A stretch of 34,013 nucleotides of DNA. Source: Variovorax sp. (GTDB taxonomy: Bacteria; Pseudomonadota; Gammaproteobacteria; Burkholderiales; Burkholderiaceae_C). Under the pieces are notes generated by a model that made no database searches, was not told the DNA's origin, and was given only the letters and a program-made list of their open reading frames with translations. The stretch spans positions 1 to 34,013 of the forward strand of contig JAQGMP010000043.1 in the NCBI GenBank assembly GCA_028292285.1, read 5' to 3'. Below are positions 15,851 through 24,129 of this stretch, in pieces. The translations under genes were made by a program, and so were the position numbers. How positions within the stretch are numbered: the stretch's first letter is position 1; each line of letters opens with the position of its first letter.

Positions 15851-16414
15851 CGCACCAGCAACTGCAAGATGCTTTGCCCCGCGGGCGATTCAGGCCGCTG
15901 CCTGTTAATGAGGCAGTCATCAAGTCGGCTTGGGCCTTGCGCGCGCCGAGGCATTTCTGCGTCGGGCACCGGGTTCATTGGGGGGCCGTCCACGCGGCGT
16001 CAAGAGGATGAGAAGATCTGGTCCTGCGCCTCAGGCCATGATCGGCATACGGCGTTTACCTCGCCGTGCCGAGGCTTGACCAAGCTGCGATTGAGCTCCC
16101 TCACGGGCCGGAACAATTGCAGCGAACGCCGCTCATGGCGCACTGCGCCGATCGCCCTCATCGGCAGCGAGCAGCGTTGTCGACGTCAACGACCCAACAT
16201 GTGCCCGCGCTAACCTGGGCCGCTCGCCCGGTGAACGCCACAACGATGATTCTCCAGCGGTGCCGCCAGGGCAACGTGCAGGGAGGCGGCAAATCAGCAG
16301 ATCCACTAGGCTCCAGTTGCAGCCCCACCTCGAGAGCATGCCAGACTCGGAGCTCAATTCGGCCGCCGACTGAAAGGGGACCTCAAACCGCGCGGGTGCG
16401 CTGTCAACACCTTA
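15851..16414. other. Gene-free stretch
   Basis: About 560 bases with overlapping short frames on both strands, none with a ribosome binding site, family motif or consistent third-position bias. It is probably further decayed DNA of the same tract. Confidence 0.4.
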
Positions 16415-16681
16415 TCAAGCTTGGGCCTTGGCATCCAAGACCGCAGCGCTTGGCCGGCCCCATAGCCGCCACCAGGGGCTCGGAGCTTTGCCGCCCGTCG
16501 GAGTGAGCGGCGCACTGTCAGTGTTAAAGAGACTGGCGCGTCGTCGCAGCTCCCGCTCGAGCTCGTGCGCTCTGCCATACGCCCGGCAATTTCCGTGCAG
16601 CGCTTCGCGCCTTTGAAGCCATGCGGCTTCCGCCAAGGCCTCATCTGTCAGATCTGAAACATCGATTGATTGCTGTTGCAC
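16415..16681 (-). CDS. Hypothetical protein (88 aa, GTG start)
   Basis: The last 88 codons of a longer listed frame form a plausible gene starting at the GTG at 16681, with ggag 8 nt upstream (ttggagagccaggtg). It reads VQQQSIDVSDLTDEALAEAAWLQRREALHGNCRAYGRAHELERELRRRASLFN, then a Pro/Trp-rich tail (APSPWWRLWGRPS). The first part is probably one long charged helix. The 118 upstream residues in the listed ORF are low-complexity and have no start signal. No family is recognised. Confidence 0.5.
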   Translation of the reverse strand: MQQQSIDVSDLTDEALAEAAWLQRREALHGNCRAYGRAHELERELRRRASLFNTDSAPLTPTGGKAPSPWWRLWGRPSAAVLDAKAQA

Positions 16682-16986
16682 CTGGCTCTCCAACACCTCA
16701 CATTTTGCTGTCAGTCGGCAAGATATGCCATGGACAAGAAGTCGTAGTCCGACAGCTCGCCGGCACCACGAGCACCAGGAAATCCTGCGTCCCGCATAGG
16801 CGCTCCCGCTCGTCACCACGTTGAGAAGTGCGAGTGGCTCGCCTCGGCTTTGATCGCCCGCGTCACCATGCCTAAGGGCCGCCGGCACGAGCGCAGCCGA
16901 CCGGGCCGGCCTCCAACTCGAATCATGTTTCTCTTCAGGCGTTATGCATCGTAGGTACGTTGAAACTCGCCGGCTGCGATCCGAGG
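16682..16986. other. Gene-free stretch
   Basis: About 305 bases between two minus-strand genes. Only shadow-like frames are present and no hairpin or operator stands out. Confidence 0.35.
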
Positions 16987-17736
16987 CTAGATGCGAATGA
17001 AGTTGATACGCGCGGTCGCGGAGGCTTCTCTCCAAACGTTGGTGCGATCCCCTTCATGGCTCGGCTCAGCGGAGACTCCGACAATCACCGCGCGCAGGAT
17101 GAGTCCGGTGAAATGAGCGCGTAGCAAAAACATCCTCACCGGCGCCGCAGCAGTTGCACGCAGAGGAGCACCGTCGGGCAGCGAACGAAAGGGCACGTCA
17201 AGGCCGGGGTGCAATGCGAACTCCTCTATGGGAGGCACCGCGATCTCCAAGCCTTGGCCGATGCGGAACTGGTAGTGCTTCGACGCCCGGACCTCGAGGC
17301 ACATGGGTCTTGCAAGGCGTACCTTCCGTTTCAGCTCATGCTGAAGCAGGCCTGCAGGGGTGAGCCTGTCCGCGACGATCTCCACGTGGTTCTCGACCAG
17401 AAAGCCCAGCTTGACCGCGTGCCCAGAGCAATGCTCGACCTCGAGCCAAACGGGATGGCCTTCCTCAAGTATTTTCGCGATTCTTAGGTGGTCTGCCTTG
17501 ACGAGCGATCCAACCCTGCCCCGTTCCCCGACAGTACCAGGCCTGTAGGCATTGATCCATTCATAGTTTGGCCGCGTCCAAAGCTTCAGGCAGTCGCCGA
17601 CCGCGCACCGGCTGAGCTGTTGCGCATCGGCGTCGACTAACTGAACACTCTTGTTCCAAAACATAGCTCCCCCCGCTGCGTTGATGCGCTTGCGGCGCTC
17701 CGCTTTGCGCAAGACGAACCACGCCGCCTTGAACAC
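16987..17736 (-). CDS. Hypothetical protein (249 aa, GTG start; alternative ATG 25 codons in)
   Basis: The listed frame begins at a GTG at 17736 (MFKAAWFVLRKAERRKRINAAGGAMFWNKSV); an internal ATG at 17664 is the other candidate, with ggag very close to it. The middle part (GRVGSLVKADHLRIAKILEEGHPVWLEVEHCSGHAVKLGFLVENHVEIVADRLTPAG) has alternating hydrophobic strands and good coding bias, so this strand is preferred over the + strand frames. No signal peptide or membrane helix is seen. No family is recognised. Confidence 0.5.
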   Translation of the reverse strand: MFKAAWFVLRKAERRKRINAAGGAMFWNKSVQLVDADAQQLSRCAVGDCLKLWTRPNYEWINAYRPGTVGERGRVGSLVKADHLRIAKILEEGHPVWLEVEHCSGHAVKLGFLVENHVEIVADRLTPAGLLQHELKRKVRLARPMCLEVRASKHYQFRIGQGLEIAVPPIEEFALHPGLDVPFRSLPDGAPLRATAAAPVRMFLLRAHFTGLILRAVIVGVSAEPSHEGDRTNVWREASATARINFIRI

Positions 17737-17769
17737 CCAGTCCGCGTGCAGTCGGTCGATTGGCGTGGA

Positions 17770-17898
17770 CTACCGCTGCATGCGCTCGACGTTCAAGGGC
17801 TCCCCTGCATGACCGCGGCCATAACCGCTTGTGCTCGTCGGCGACGGGTTACCACGCGTTGCAGGGCAGCGGAATACTCTTTCGCGGGTAGCAACCAT
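17770..17898 (-). CDS. Possible small ORF (42 aa) upstream of the 249-aa gene
   Basis: This frame is too short for the ORF track. The ATG at 17898 is preceded by aggaaag at good spacing, and the frame reads MVATRERVFRCPATRGNPSPTSTSGYGRGHAGEPLNVERMQR before a TAG. It ends 33 nt before the GTG at 17736, so the two could form an operon. The composition is basic and probably disordered. Support is the ribosome binding site and position only. Confidence 0.3.
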   Translation of the reverse strand: MVATRERVFRCPATRGNPSPTSTSGYGRGHAGEPLNVERMQR

Positions 17899-17936
17899 GA
17901 TCTTTCCTTTGCATCGGAGCGCGCCGCACAACGGCG

Positions 17937-18170
17937 TCAATGGCTGTAAATGGCCCTGATGTGCTCACCGGCATTGGCGCCCGCTTCTTCATCGCCGTAG
18001 CCGTCGCCGATGCTGGCGCACATCTCGACCACCGCGTGCGCGAAGTCGATCAGGTTCTGGTTGACGAGATCACCTCTCCGGATCAAGCCCGCCTTCATGG
18101 CCGCCTCTGAGAAGACGACGTGTGGGTCCAGTGTCTGCCATCCGACAGGCTCGTCATTTTCATGTTCCAC
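17937..18170 (-). CDS. Hypothetical protein (77 aa, GTG start)
   Basis: The listed 87-aa form starts at 18200, but an aaggaga ribosome binding site lies within that frame, 6 nt before the GTG at 18170, giving VEHENDEPVGWQTLDPHVVFSEAAMKAGLIRRGDLVNQNLIDFAHAVVEMCASIGDGYGDEEAGANAGEHIRAIYSH. The protein is acidic and soluble with two probable helices. No family is recognised, but the composition and start signal strongly suggest a real gene. Confidence 0.65.
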   Translation of the reverse strand: MEHENDEPVGWQTLDPHVVFSEAAMKAGLIRRGDLVNQNLIDFAHAVVEMCASIGDGYGDEEAGANAGEHIRAIYSH

Positions 18171-18416
18171 AAGGCATCTCCTTCGCTGCTGATTGTTCAA
18201 AGCGTTCCGCAGGAATAGCGCCCTTGCCTTTCACCTTCGCACGATCAGAAGACCGGACGCCGGGCGCACAGAGCTCTCGGCCTTCTTCGCGATCAAACCC
18301 TTCAGCTCTGTCGGCAACTACGCGCTCGAAGAACACCACCTTCCGACGTAAGAGGTGACCAACGCACATGACGCCGACCTCACGTGGGGCGAAGCACATC
18401 CAGCTTCTAGCCGCCT

Positions 18417-18599
18417 TCAGGGAGAGAACGCAATCAGACTTTCAAACAGAAGAAAAAACAGCACGAAGGGGGCTGCCAGCGCCGCGAACCAGCGCCTGCG
18501 GGTGGCGTACGTCATGAAGAGTGCAGCGACCATCGGCATGAGGCAACCAATGGCGCCAATGTCGACTAGCACCTGCGTAAATACCTGATCAAGAGTCAC
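18417..18599 (-). CDS. Small two-helix membrane protein (60 aa, GTG start)
   Basis: The last 60 codons of a listed 110-aa frame, beginning at a GTG at 18599 with ggagg about 8 nt upstream. It reads VTLDQVFTQVLVDIGAIGCLMPMVAALFMTYATRRRWFAALAAPFVLFFLLFESLIAFSP. Two hydrophobic helices (about 8-32 and 37-58) are joined by a TRRR turn, so an inner-membrane hairpin with the basic loop in the cytoplasm is likely. The upstream 50 residues are arginine-rich and do not look coding. No function is known. Confidence 0.62.
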   Translation of the reverse strand: MTLDQVFTQVLVDIGAIGCLMPMVAALFMTYATRRRWFAALAAPFVLFFLLFESLIAFSP

Positions 18600-18758
18600 C
18601 CTGTGGCCTCCCTCTCGCCAGCCGAACCGCGCAAATGAAGCGCGCGTGAGGAAGGCTCGTTTTCGACGTCGGTCGCGGAAACTTCGATCCCGCGCCCCGC
18701 CGCGCCTCCTGGCACACGCGGACAACCCCATGCGCGCAGCCCGCGGCACGCTTGCATG

Positions 18759-19655
18759 TCATATCGCCTGCAACGGGTGCGCGACCTCGCCTCTGCGCGC
18801 AACGCACATCATCGAAAGCGCGCTGGTTGCCGCGAAAGGATTGCGCCCGGACAGCACGTTTCCGATGCGGTACTTCAGCTCCGCCCTGCCCCAGTCTCCT
18901 TTGAGCGCCTCGGCGCCAATTTCATGGTTGTGCGGATAAACGCCGACCGTGAACCCGAGCGGTTCGAGCGCGTCGCGGTAGAAAGCTTCGGTCATCCCGT
19001 GGCCGGGCCGGTGATGGATCTCGGTCTTCAAGCCCCACGCCTGTTGACTCAGCGACTTGTGAAAACCGCGGCCCATCAGCCGATAGATGATCAACCGCGC
19101 ATTCCAGAGCAGTTTGGCCGGACCCCTGAAGTTCCACGCCGATCGTTGGGGATCGTGGTCCGTGACGAGCAGCCCACCGGGCTTGACGAAGCGGGCCGCC
19201 TCCAGCAGCACCGCGCGCATGTCCTGGCAATGGTGGATGGACGCGTTGATCACGACAACGTCGGCAAACCCGGACTGGAGGGGAATATGGGCGGCATCGG
19301 CGCGCAGCGCCGTGTAGCCCTGCTTGGCCGCGAGCTGCAACGAGCCCGGTGCCACGTCCACACCAATCAACACGGCGGGCGTGCCGCCGAGTGTCGCGAA
19401 GACATTGCCCGGGCCGCAGCCGACGTCCAGCACGACCTTGCCCGACCAGTCTCCGATGGCTGCCATCCAGCGGTTCTTGAAATGGTCGGTTCGGTGGCAG
19501 TAATCCAAGTACTCCTGCGCCCAGACAGGATTGCCAAAATAAAAGGCGTTGGCGTCGATCGCCTCCGAGGGATGTTCGACGGGCGTTTCCGAGTAGCCGT
19601 CCCTGGCAACAAGCTCCACATCGGGCATCAGATAATCACGCAGAACCTTGTGCAT
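18759..19655 (-). CDS. SAM-dependent class I methyltransferase
   Basis: The start is the ATG at 19655 (MHKVLRDYLMPDVELVARDGY), preceded by ggag at 7 nt, giving 298 aa; the 22 earlier codons lack support. The Rossmann-type SAM site is clear: motif I VVLDVGCGPG (residues 74-83), the acidic loop LIGVDVAPGSL, motif II DAAHIPLQSGFADVVVINASIHHCQD and motif III RFVKPGGLLVTDHD. The C-terminal part contains TEIHHRPGHGMTEAFYRDALEPLGFTVGVYPHNHE. The substrate cannot be inferred; the fold resembles UbiE/type 11 methyltransferases. It is a single gene with no obvious partner. The long + strand ORF over it is a shadow. Confidence 0.9.
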   Translation of the reverse strand: MHKVLRDYLMPDVELVARDGYSETPVEHPSEAIDANAFYFGNPVWAQEYLDYCHRTDHFKNRWMAAIGDWSGKVVLDVGCGPGNVFATLGGTPAVLIGVDVAPGSLQLAAKQGYTALRADAAHIPLQSGFADVVVINASIHHCQDMRAVLLEAARFVKPGGLLVTDHDPQRSAWNFRGPAKLLWNARLIIYRLMGRGFHKSLSQQAWGLKTEIHHRPGHGMTEAFYRDALEPLGFTVGVYPHNHEIGAEALKGDWGRAELKYRIGNVLSGRNPFAATSALSMMCVARRGEVAHPLQAI

Positions 19656-20017
19656 GCACTTCTCCGTCGCGTGAGGTCGCGATGTCATTGGACGCGGCAG
19701 CGGCTTTTCAAACCGCTGCAACGACGTAGTCCCGATAAGACGGAAGTACTACTTCGAGTCTGCGCCGAGACTTCCGGAAAATCAACAAGAAAAACGGCCT
19801 ACGTGACTCTTCGAAGCCGCCACTTGGCCTTCAGAAAGCCGCCGCTATCGCCATCGGGACCGATTCAAAGAACGCGGTGGCGTCCCACACGGACGCGCAG
19901 CAAGAAGAACAACATTCGACCCACGTCCTTAATTGGAAAAGAAGGTGCCGTCAGTGCTGGATACGCCCAGCTGCATCCGTGGACTCGAAGAGCGCCGGTG
20001 GCGCGTTAGGGGCATCA
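19656..20017. other. Divergent intergenic region with a small palindrome
   Basis: This 360-base stretch separates the methyltransferase from the zinc-ribbon gene. It contains GAAGTA-C-TACTTC at 19743-19755, a 6-bp inverted repeat around one base, 88 nt before the methyltransferase start. It is a weak operator candidate. No gene is seen. Confidence 0.35.
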
Positions 20018-20347
20018 ATGAACGAACAGACCCTTCAGGCAGCGCAGGAAGGCCGCAAGATGTCGGTCGAGTGTGGCGTATGCGGGAGCCGCAAGCCAAG
20101 CGGCTCCCTGTTTTGTTCGCGGTGCGCGGGCGAGATGACGACGCCATCGAAAGATAAAGTCAATGAGCTGGAACGGATCATGAGTTTCAGCGCCTGGCAG
20201 CAACTCAGCGCTTCGTCGCAACGCGTCGCGTCAGAGGCCAGCGCGTCCCCGTCGCGCAACCGTTGGCGCTACTGGGTCGGCGGTATCACCGCGGTGTCCC
20301 TTTTGCTGGCAGCGCTCCCGCTGCTGTTTTCGGGCTTCACCATTTAG
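20018..20347 (+). CDS. Zinc-ribbon, C-terminally membrane-anchored protein (109 aa)
   Basis: The start is the ATG at 20018 (MNEQTLQAAQEGRKMSVECGVCGSRK) with aggggc upstream; the listed ORF begins 47 codons early without support. Two CxxC pairs (CGVC and CSRC, about residues 19-37) form a zinc ribbon. The last 25 residues (YWVGGITAVSLLLAALPLLFSGFTI) form a single membrane helix at the very C-terminus, so the zinc ribbon faces the cytoplasm in a tail-anchored topology. The linker is Ser-rich. The function is unknown. Confidence 0.75.
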   Translation: MNEQTLQAAQEGRKMSVECGVCGSRKPSGSLFCSRCAGEMTTPSKDKVNELERIMSFSAWQQLSASSQRVASEASASPSRNRWRYWVGGITAVSLLLAALPLLFSGFTI

Positions 20348-20506
20348 TCGCCGGCCCAGCGGCGCAGAACCTGAAGGGCAGTTGCTCCCGGTGAGAGGCT
20401 TTGATTCATGTTCGAGCAGACCGGCGCCGAATCCGTTGGCGCCCAGGCGCCAGCGAGGCCGCGGTCGTGAAATGCCCTTGAGCGAAGTGGACGGCAGCTG
20501 CCGGGT

Positions 20507-21094
20507 CTAACCGGGTGAGCGGGCCAGTTGGATCAGCAGGCCTGGAATTTCATCGAGCATGACGATGAACTGCGGGTCGTCTCCCACGATGGCGCTGCCG
20601 GGCATGCCGGGGTCGAGCGCCTCTGACGGGCTTTGGACAATGCCGATACCACCGCGCGCACCGATGGCCTTCATCCCGTCGGTTCCATCGTGATCGCCGC
20701 CCGTAAGAATGATGCCGACAACGCGCTCGCGAAATACCTCGGCTGCCGATTCGAAGAGAACGTCTACCGCGGGGCGGGAGTGCCGCACCTTTGCGCTGTG
20801 TTCAAGACCCACCCTCGCACCGCTGCGAACCGTCAAGTGAAAGTCCGGCGGGGCAAGGTAAACACGGCCCTGCGTGATCGGCTCGTCCTCCTGCGCGTAG
20901 GCGACCGGGAGCGAGGATTTCTTTGCAACCAAGGAGTCAAGCGCGCGCGGGTTCTCGGGCGACGTGTGGAGAACCACAAGCACCGCGGCAGGAAAGTCGG
21001 TCGGAAGCGCCGAAGTGATGCGCGCAAGCGCATCCAGGCCGCCGCGCGACGCGCCAATCAACACGATATCGCGGACAGCCGGATTGTTGACCAT
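20507..21094 (-). CDS. Stand-alone CheB-type methylesterase domain
   Basis: This 195-aa protein corresponds to the CheB catalytic domain without a receiver domain. The catalytic triad is visible as Ser16 (IGASRGG), His43 (VLHTSPE) and Asp136 (TGGDHDGTDG). Conserved family blocks include GRVYLAPPDFHL, HSRPAVDVLFES, GIILTGGDHDGTDGMKAI and PGMPGSAI. CheB removes methyl groups from glutamates of chemoreceptors. Free-standing versions without nearby che genes often belong to other two-component networks; none is seen here. Because it lacks the receiver domain, it would not be controlled by CheA phosphorylation in the classical way. Confidence 0.9.
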   Translation of the reverse strand: MVNNPAVRDIVLIGASRGGLDALARITSALPTDFPAAVLVVLHTSPENPRALDSLVAKKSSLPVAYAQEDEPITQGRVYLAPPDFHLTVRSGARVGLEHSAKVRHSRPAVDVLFESAAEVFRERVVGIILTGGDHDGTDGMKAIGARGGIGIVQSPSEALDPGMPGSAIVGDDPQFIVMLDEIPGLLIQLARSPG

Positions 21095-21157
21095 GGCAAC
21101 TTTTCGTTTTGAGCTTTGATTGAGTTACCGAGCCATGGTCAATGCATGCTCAGCCTT

Positions 21158-21592
21158 TCAGTTCATCCAAAGCGCCGCCTTTGTGTCGTCCGGGCTCCAA
21201 AGACAGGATGCGGCGGGCTTGACCGTCTTGACGAGGGTCGCCGTGCTGCAAAGTAAATCGGCGAGCCGGATTGACGTCCGGGCCCCGGCTCCAGCCAGCA
21301 TCGGGACACCCGATCCCAAGAACTGTTGCAAAGCACTGCCGGACCACGTCACGCGGGAGCGCGGCGCGCTCCCTCCGCGAGGACGTTGTCCAGCGAAATT
21401 CAGACCGACGCCACGCATCAGCAGCATCACGCCTTTTTCGGACGCCTGATAGGCGGTCGACACGCGGACGACGAAGCCCGGCGTCGTCGGCCCAAGCACG
21501 ATGCCGCGAGCAGGCAGTCCACCATTGCTAGAACCTTGAGCCGCTTGGCGAAGGCCCAGATCAGGGGCGAGGCCGAAGCCAGCCGCAACCAT
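21158..21592 (-). CDS. Doubtful hypothetical ORF (144 aa)
   Basis: The minus-strand frame from the ATG at 21592 (MVAAGFGLAPDLGLRQAAQGSSNGGLPARGIVLGPTTPGFVVRVSTAYQASEKGVMLLMRGVGLN...) has plausible composition but only moderate third-position bias. No ribosome binding site was identified and no family is recognised. It fills most of the gap between cheB and the H-NS gene, where nothing else looks coding. Confidence 0.25.
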   Translation of the reverse strand: MVAAGFGLAPDLGLRQAAQGSSNGGLPARGIVLGPTTPGFVVRVSTAYQASEKGVMLLMRGVGLNFAGQRPRGGSAPRSRVTWSGSALQQFLGSGVPMLAGAGARTSIRLADLLCSTATLVKTVKPAASCLWSPDDTKAALWMN

Positions 21593-21724
21593 CGGGTGAA
21601 TGCGAAGGCGAAGTGCGCGGATCACCTTTGGGGACGCTGACTTTCGGCGACAAGGAGCCAATTGTGTCAATTAATTGGAAACGGGTAAGCTCCGGACTGT
21701 CTCAACCAACTATTTACAAGACTC

Positions 21725-22300
21725 ATGGCAAAGACTTACGAACAGATCCAGCATCAAATCGAGAAGCTCCAGCGGCAGGCCGCGGCATTGCAGGCGGTCG
21801 AAGCCAAGGGCGTGATCGATCGCATCAAAGAAGCCATCAAGCACTACAGCCTGACCGCAGATCAGCTTGGGTTCGATGGCGCGAAGACTGCCGCCATCGT
21901 GGCGGCTCCGGCACCAGTGCCGAGCCCGGCGACCAAGAGCACCGGCAATGGCAATGGCAATGGCAAGCCGCAATTCAGCGACCAGTCCGGGAATGTGTGG
22001 GGTGGCCGTGGTCCGCATCCGGCGTGGCTGCGTGAAGCGCTGCAAGCGGGTCACAACATCAGGGAGTTCCGCATCGGTCGGCGCGCCAAGCCGAAGAAGA
22101 CGTTGGTGCCATTGGGTGAGGCGATTGCATCGGATTCGCCATCGAGCGCGTCTACAACGGTACTTGCCGCAGCCCCCAGGCGTGCAAAGGTGAGCTACGG
22201 AGATAGCGCGGGCCATTCGTGGAGCGGCATGGGTCCTAAGCCAGGCTGGCTCAAGACCGCGATCGACTCCGGCAAGTCGCTCGCCGACTTCGCCAGGTAA
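21725..22300 (+). CDS. H-NS family nucleoid protein with two C-terminal DNA-binding modules
   Basis: A 191-aa protein. Residues 1-50 (MAKTYEQIQHQIEKLQRQAAALQAVEAKGVIDRIKEAI) are the coiled-coil oligomerisation region typical of Burkholderiales H-NS proteins. An Ala/Pro linker with GNGNGNG (74-80) follows. Then comes a first DNA-binding module (84-115, FSDQSGNVWGGRGPHPAWLREALQAGHNIREF), a second linker and a second module (158-189, YGDSAGHSWSGMGPKPGWLKTAIDSGKSLADF). Usual relatives are about 90-110 aa with one module. The protein should silence AT-rich foreign DNA by binding the minor groove and bridging strands; the second module could raise affinity or allow bridging within one monomer. The upstream region is locally AT-rich (caattaattgg). 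Confidence 0.93.
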   Translation: MAKTYEQIQHQIEKLQRQAAALQAVEAKGVIDRIKEAIKHYSLTADQLGFDGAKTAAIVAAPAPVPSPATKSTGNGNGNGKPQFSDQSGNVWGGRGPHPAWLREALQAGHNIREFRIGRRAKPKKTLVPLGEAIASDSPSSASTTVLAAAPRRAKVSYGDSAGHSWSGMGPKPGWLKTAIDSGKSLADFAR

Positions 22301-23063
22301 AGCAGACTGCCAAGCCGCCCCGAAGACCGACTTTGCGGACGGCGCGCCTGCCAGGATTCAAGGGGACGGGGCCGCGCTGCAAGCGCCAGGCCCGGCGGCT
22401 CTCCTTTTGAGACATGTGCCGACGGGAGGCGGTCGACGCGGGTTCTATGAGATCGGTGGCCGCCTGCCCGACAGACTGCGTCAGGCGCATTGGCTGGTAA
22501 GGCTGAAGCGCTGGCGCGGAACAAGACGCAAGCACGGCATCACTGATGAGACAGATGCATGGTCGCGTCCCAGACGATGGCTGCCGTATGACCGATCAGT
22601 GTTTCAGTTACGTGCGAGGCGCTGGCCCTTCCGACTTGCGCTTCCAAAGGCGGTCTGGCATTCAGGCGCCGGCGCTCGGTCCATCACCTCAGCAATGGCT
22701 TACGGCGTGGCGTCTTCATATGCCTTTGCGGCGTGCGCCCTTTGCTGAGGCCTCTGGACGGGAGGTATCCTCAGCAACGGTAGGTCCACGGGGCCGGACG
22801 TCCGCACTTTCGCAGCTCTCGTTGCGCGGAATGGGTGGCTCGACAATGCTCGCTGCGCCGGACGCCAGGATCTACCCAGACGACGCTTCCTGGTGATCTT
22901 TGACTGCTGGAAGATTCCCGGAAAAGCAGCGTGCGGAATGGAACGAGACGACCCCGAGCAAACCACCTGAAATGTCGAATGCGCTGGATCGCCCCCAGCT
23001 GCATTTGCCCGGCACCGGCCAAGCACGGTTGACGGGTCGCACGAAGGGCATGAGCGGGGAGCG
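22301..23063. other. Gene-free stretch after the H-NS gene
   Basis: About 760 bases in which all listed ORFs look like shadows (Arg/Ser/Pro-rich, no ribosome binding sites, no motifs). No tRNA-like fold, operator or terminator with a U-run was recognised. Confidence 0.4.
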
Positions 23064-23171
23064 ATGATGGTGATCCGGCCGGGTTTCAGCTGGAAGCGGC
23101 GCCGCCTGGTCAAGGGCGTCACGTTCGAGCCACGTAGAAGCTCCTCCCCGCCGATGGGGCCGGCATATTAA
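23064..23171 (+). CDS. Possible small basic ORF (35 aa)
   Basis: This frame is below the ORF-track limit. After ggggagcg, the ATG at 23064 opens MMVIRPGFSWKRRRLVKGVTFEPRRSSSPPMGPAY and stops at TAA 23169-23171. It is strongly basic. Support is only the ribosome binding site and an uninterrupted frame; it could also be the tail of a longer remnant. Confidence 0.22.
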   Translation: MMVIRPGFSWKRRRLVKGVTFEPRRSSSPPMGPAY

Positions 23172-23211
23172 GGGTTTCTTAAGTGGAACTTTCCGACACT
23201 GCATCGCATAC

Positions 23212-24129
23212 ATGTCAGCCGTCGCCATCTTCCTGAATCGACACGCCGCCTTCCCGCGCACGGCTGCCCGGCTGATTCAAAGGTTAAGGCGCAGTGGGCC
23301 CGCTGCGATCGCCGCTGTCGTGGCCTGCGCCTGTGTCATGCCCGCTCGCGCATCCGACGGAGCGCGCCTATCGACCTTGTTGGTCCTGATGCGGCCCGAA
23401 CTGGGCAACTCGCCACTCAAACGACCCGTGCTTCTCAAAGCCAGCGACACATCCAACGGACTCAAGGGCGACGTCTACGCCATCGTCGACCAGCCCCTGG
23501 CAACACTGTCGTCGGCACTGGCGACACCGGCTCAGTGGTGCGAAGCCATGCTGCTGCACATCAACAACCGCAAGTGCACCGTGGCGAGCGGAACCTCGGG
23601 CCAGGAAATCTTGTTGAGCGTCGTACGCAAATACGACCAGCCTGTCGAGAACGCATTCCGTCTGCCGTTTTCGTTCACGCTCGTCGACAAGAACTCGCAG
23701 CATCTGGAGGTGCAACTTGGAGCTTTGTCCGGGCCCCTGGGCACGAGCAATTACCGCATCGCTATCGAGGCTGTCCCCGCGGATGCATTGCACAGCTTTT
23801 TGCATTTCTCGTACGCGTACGAAGAAAACTTCGTGGTACACACCGCCATGCAGGCCTACCTCGCCACGTTTGGGAGATCGAAGGTCGGCTTCACCGTCAT
23901 TGGACAGACGCCTGAAGGCACGCCCGAGTACATCGGCGGCACGCACGGGCTGCTGGAGCGCAACGCGATGCGCTACTTCCTGGCGGTGGACGCCCATGTC
24001 AACGCTGCGAAGGACACCGAAGTCGCGCGCAACGCCTGGTTCACGGCCGCTGAAAAGTATCCGCGCCAGTTGCACGAGATCGATCGCGCCGTTTACCTTG
24101 AGCTCAAGGACGCCGACGCGCGACGTTGA
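23212..24129 (+). CDS. Exported hypothetical protein (305 aa)
   Basis: The N-terminus has a basic stretch and a hydrophobic segment ending in an AxA-type site (RSGPAAIAAVVACACVMPARASDGA, cleavage near residue 48), so it is probably periplasmic; the long n-region suggests the start may be a later codon. The mature part contains LLLVLMRPELGNSPLKRPVLLKASD, a CEAMLLHINNRKC cysteine pair, a beta-rich middle (FRLPFSFTLVDKNSQHLEVQLGALSGPLGTSNYRIAIEAVP) and a helical C-terminus (LERNAMRYFLAVDAHVNAAKDTEVARNAWFTAAEKYPRQLHEIDRAVY). Third-position bias is strong. I do not recognise a domain. An unusual 20-bp palindrome follows its stop. Confidence 0.8.
   Translation: MSAVAIFLNRHAAFPRTAARLIQRLRRSGPAAIAAVVACACVMPARASDGARLSTLLVLMRPELGNSPLKRPVLLKASDTSNGLKGDVYAIVDQPLATLSSALATPAQWCEAMLLHINNRKCTVASGTSGQEILLSVVRKYDQPVENAFRLPFSFTLVDKNSQHLEVQLGALSGPLGTSNYRIAIEAVPADALHSFLHFSYAYEENFVVHTAMQAYLATFGRSKVGFTVIGQTPEGTPEYIGGTHGLLERNAMRYFLAVDAHVNAAKDTEVARNAWFTAAEKYPRQLHEIDRAVYLELKDADARR

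Noticed and set aside
18756-20009. 417-aa ORF on the + strand
   Set aside because: It is antisense to the methyltransferase, whose VLDVGCGPG motif and ribosome binding site are clear.
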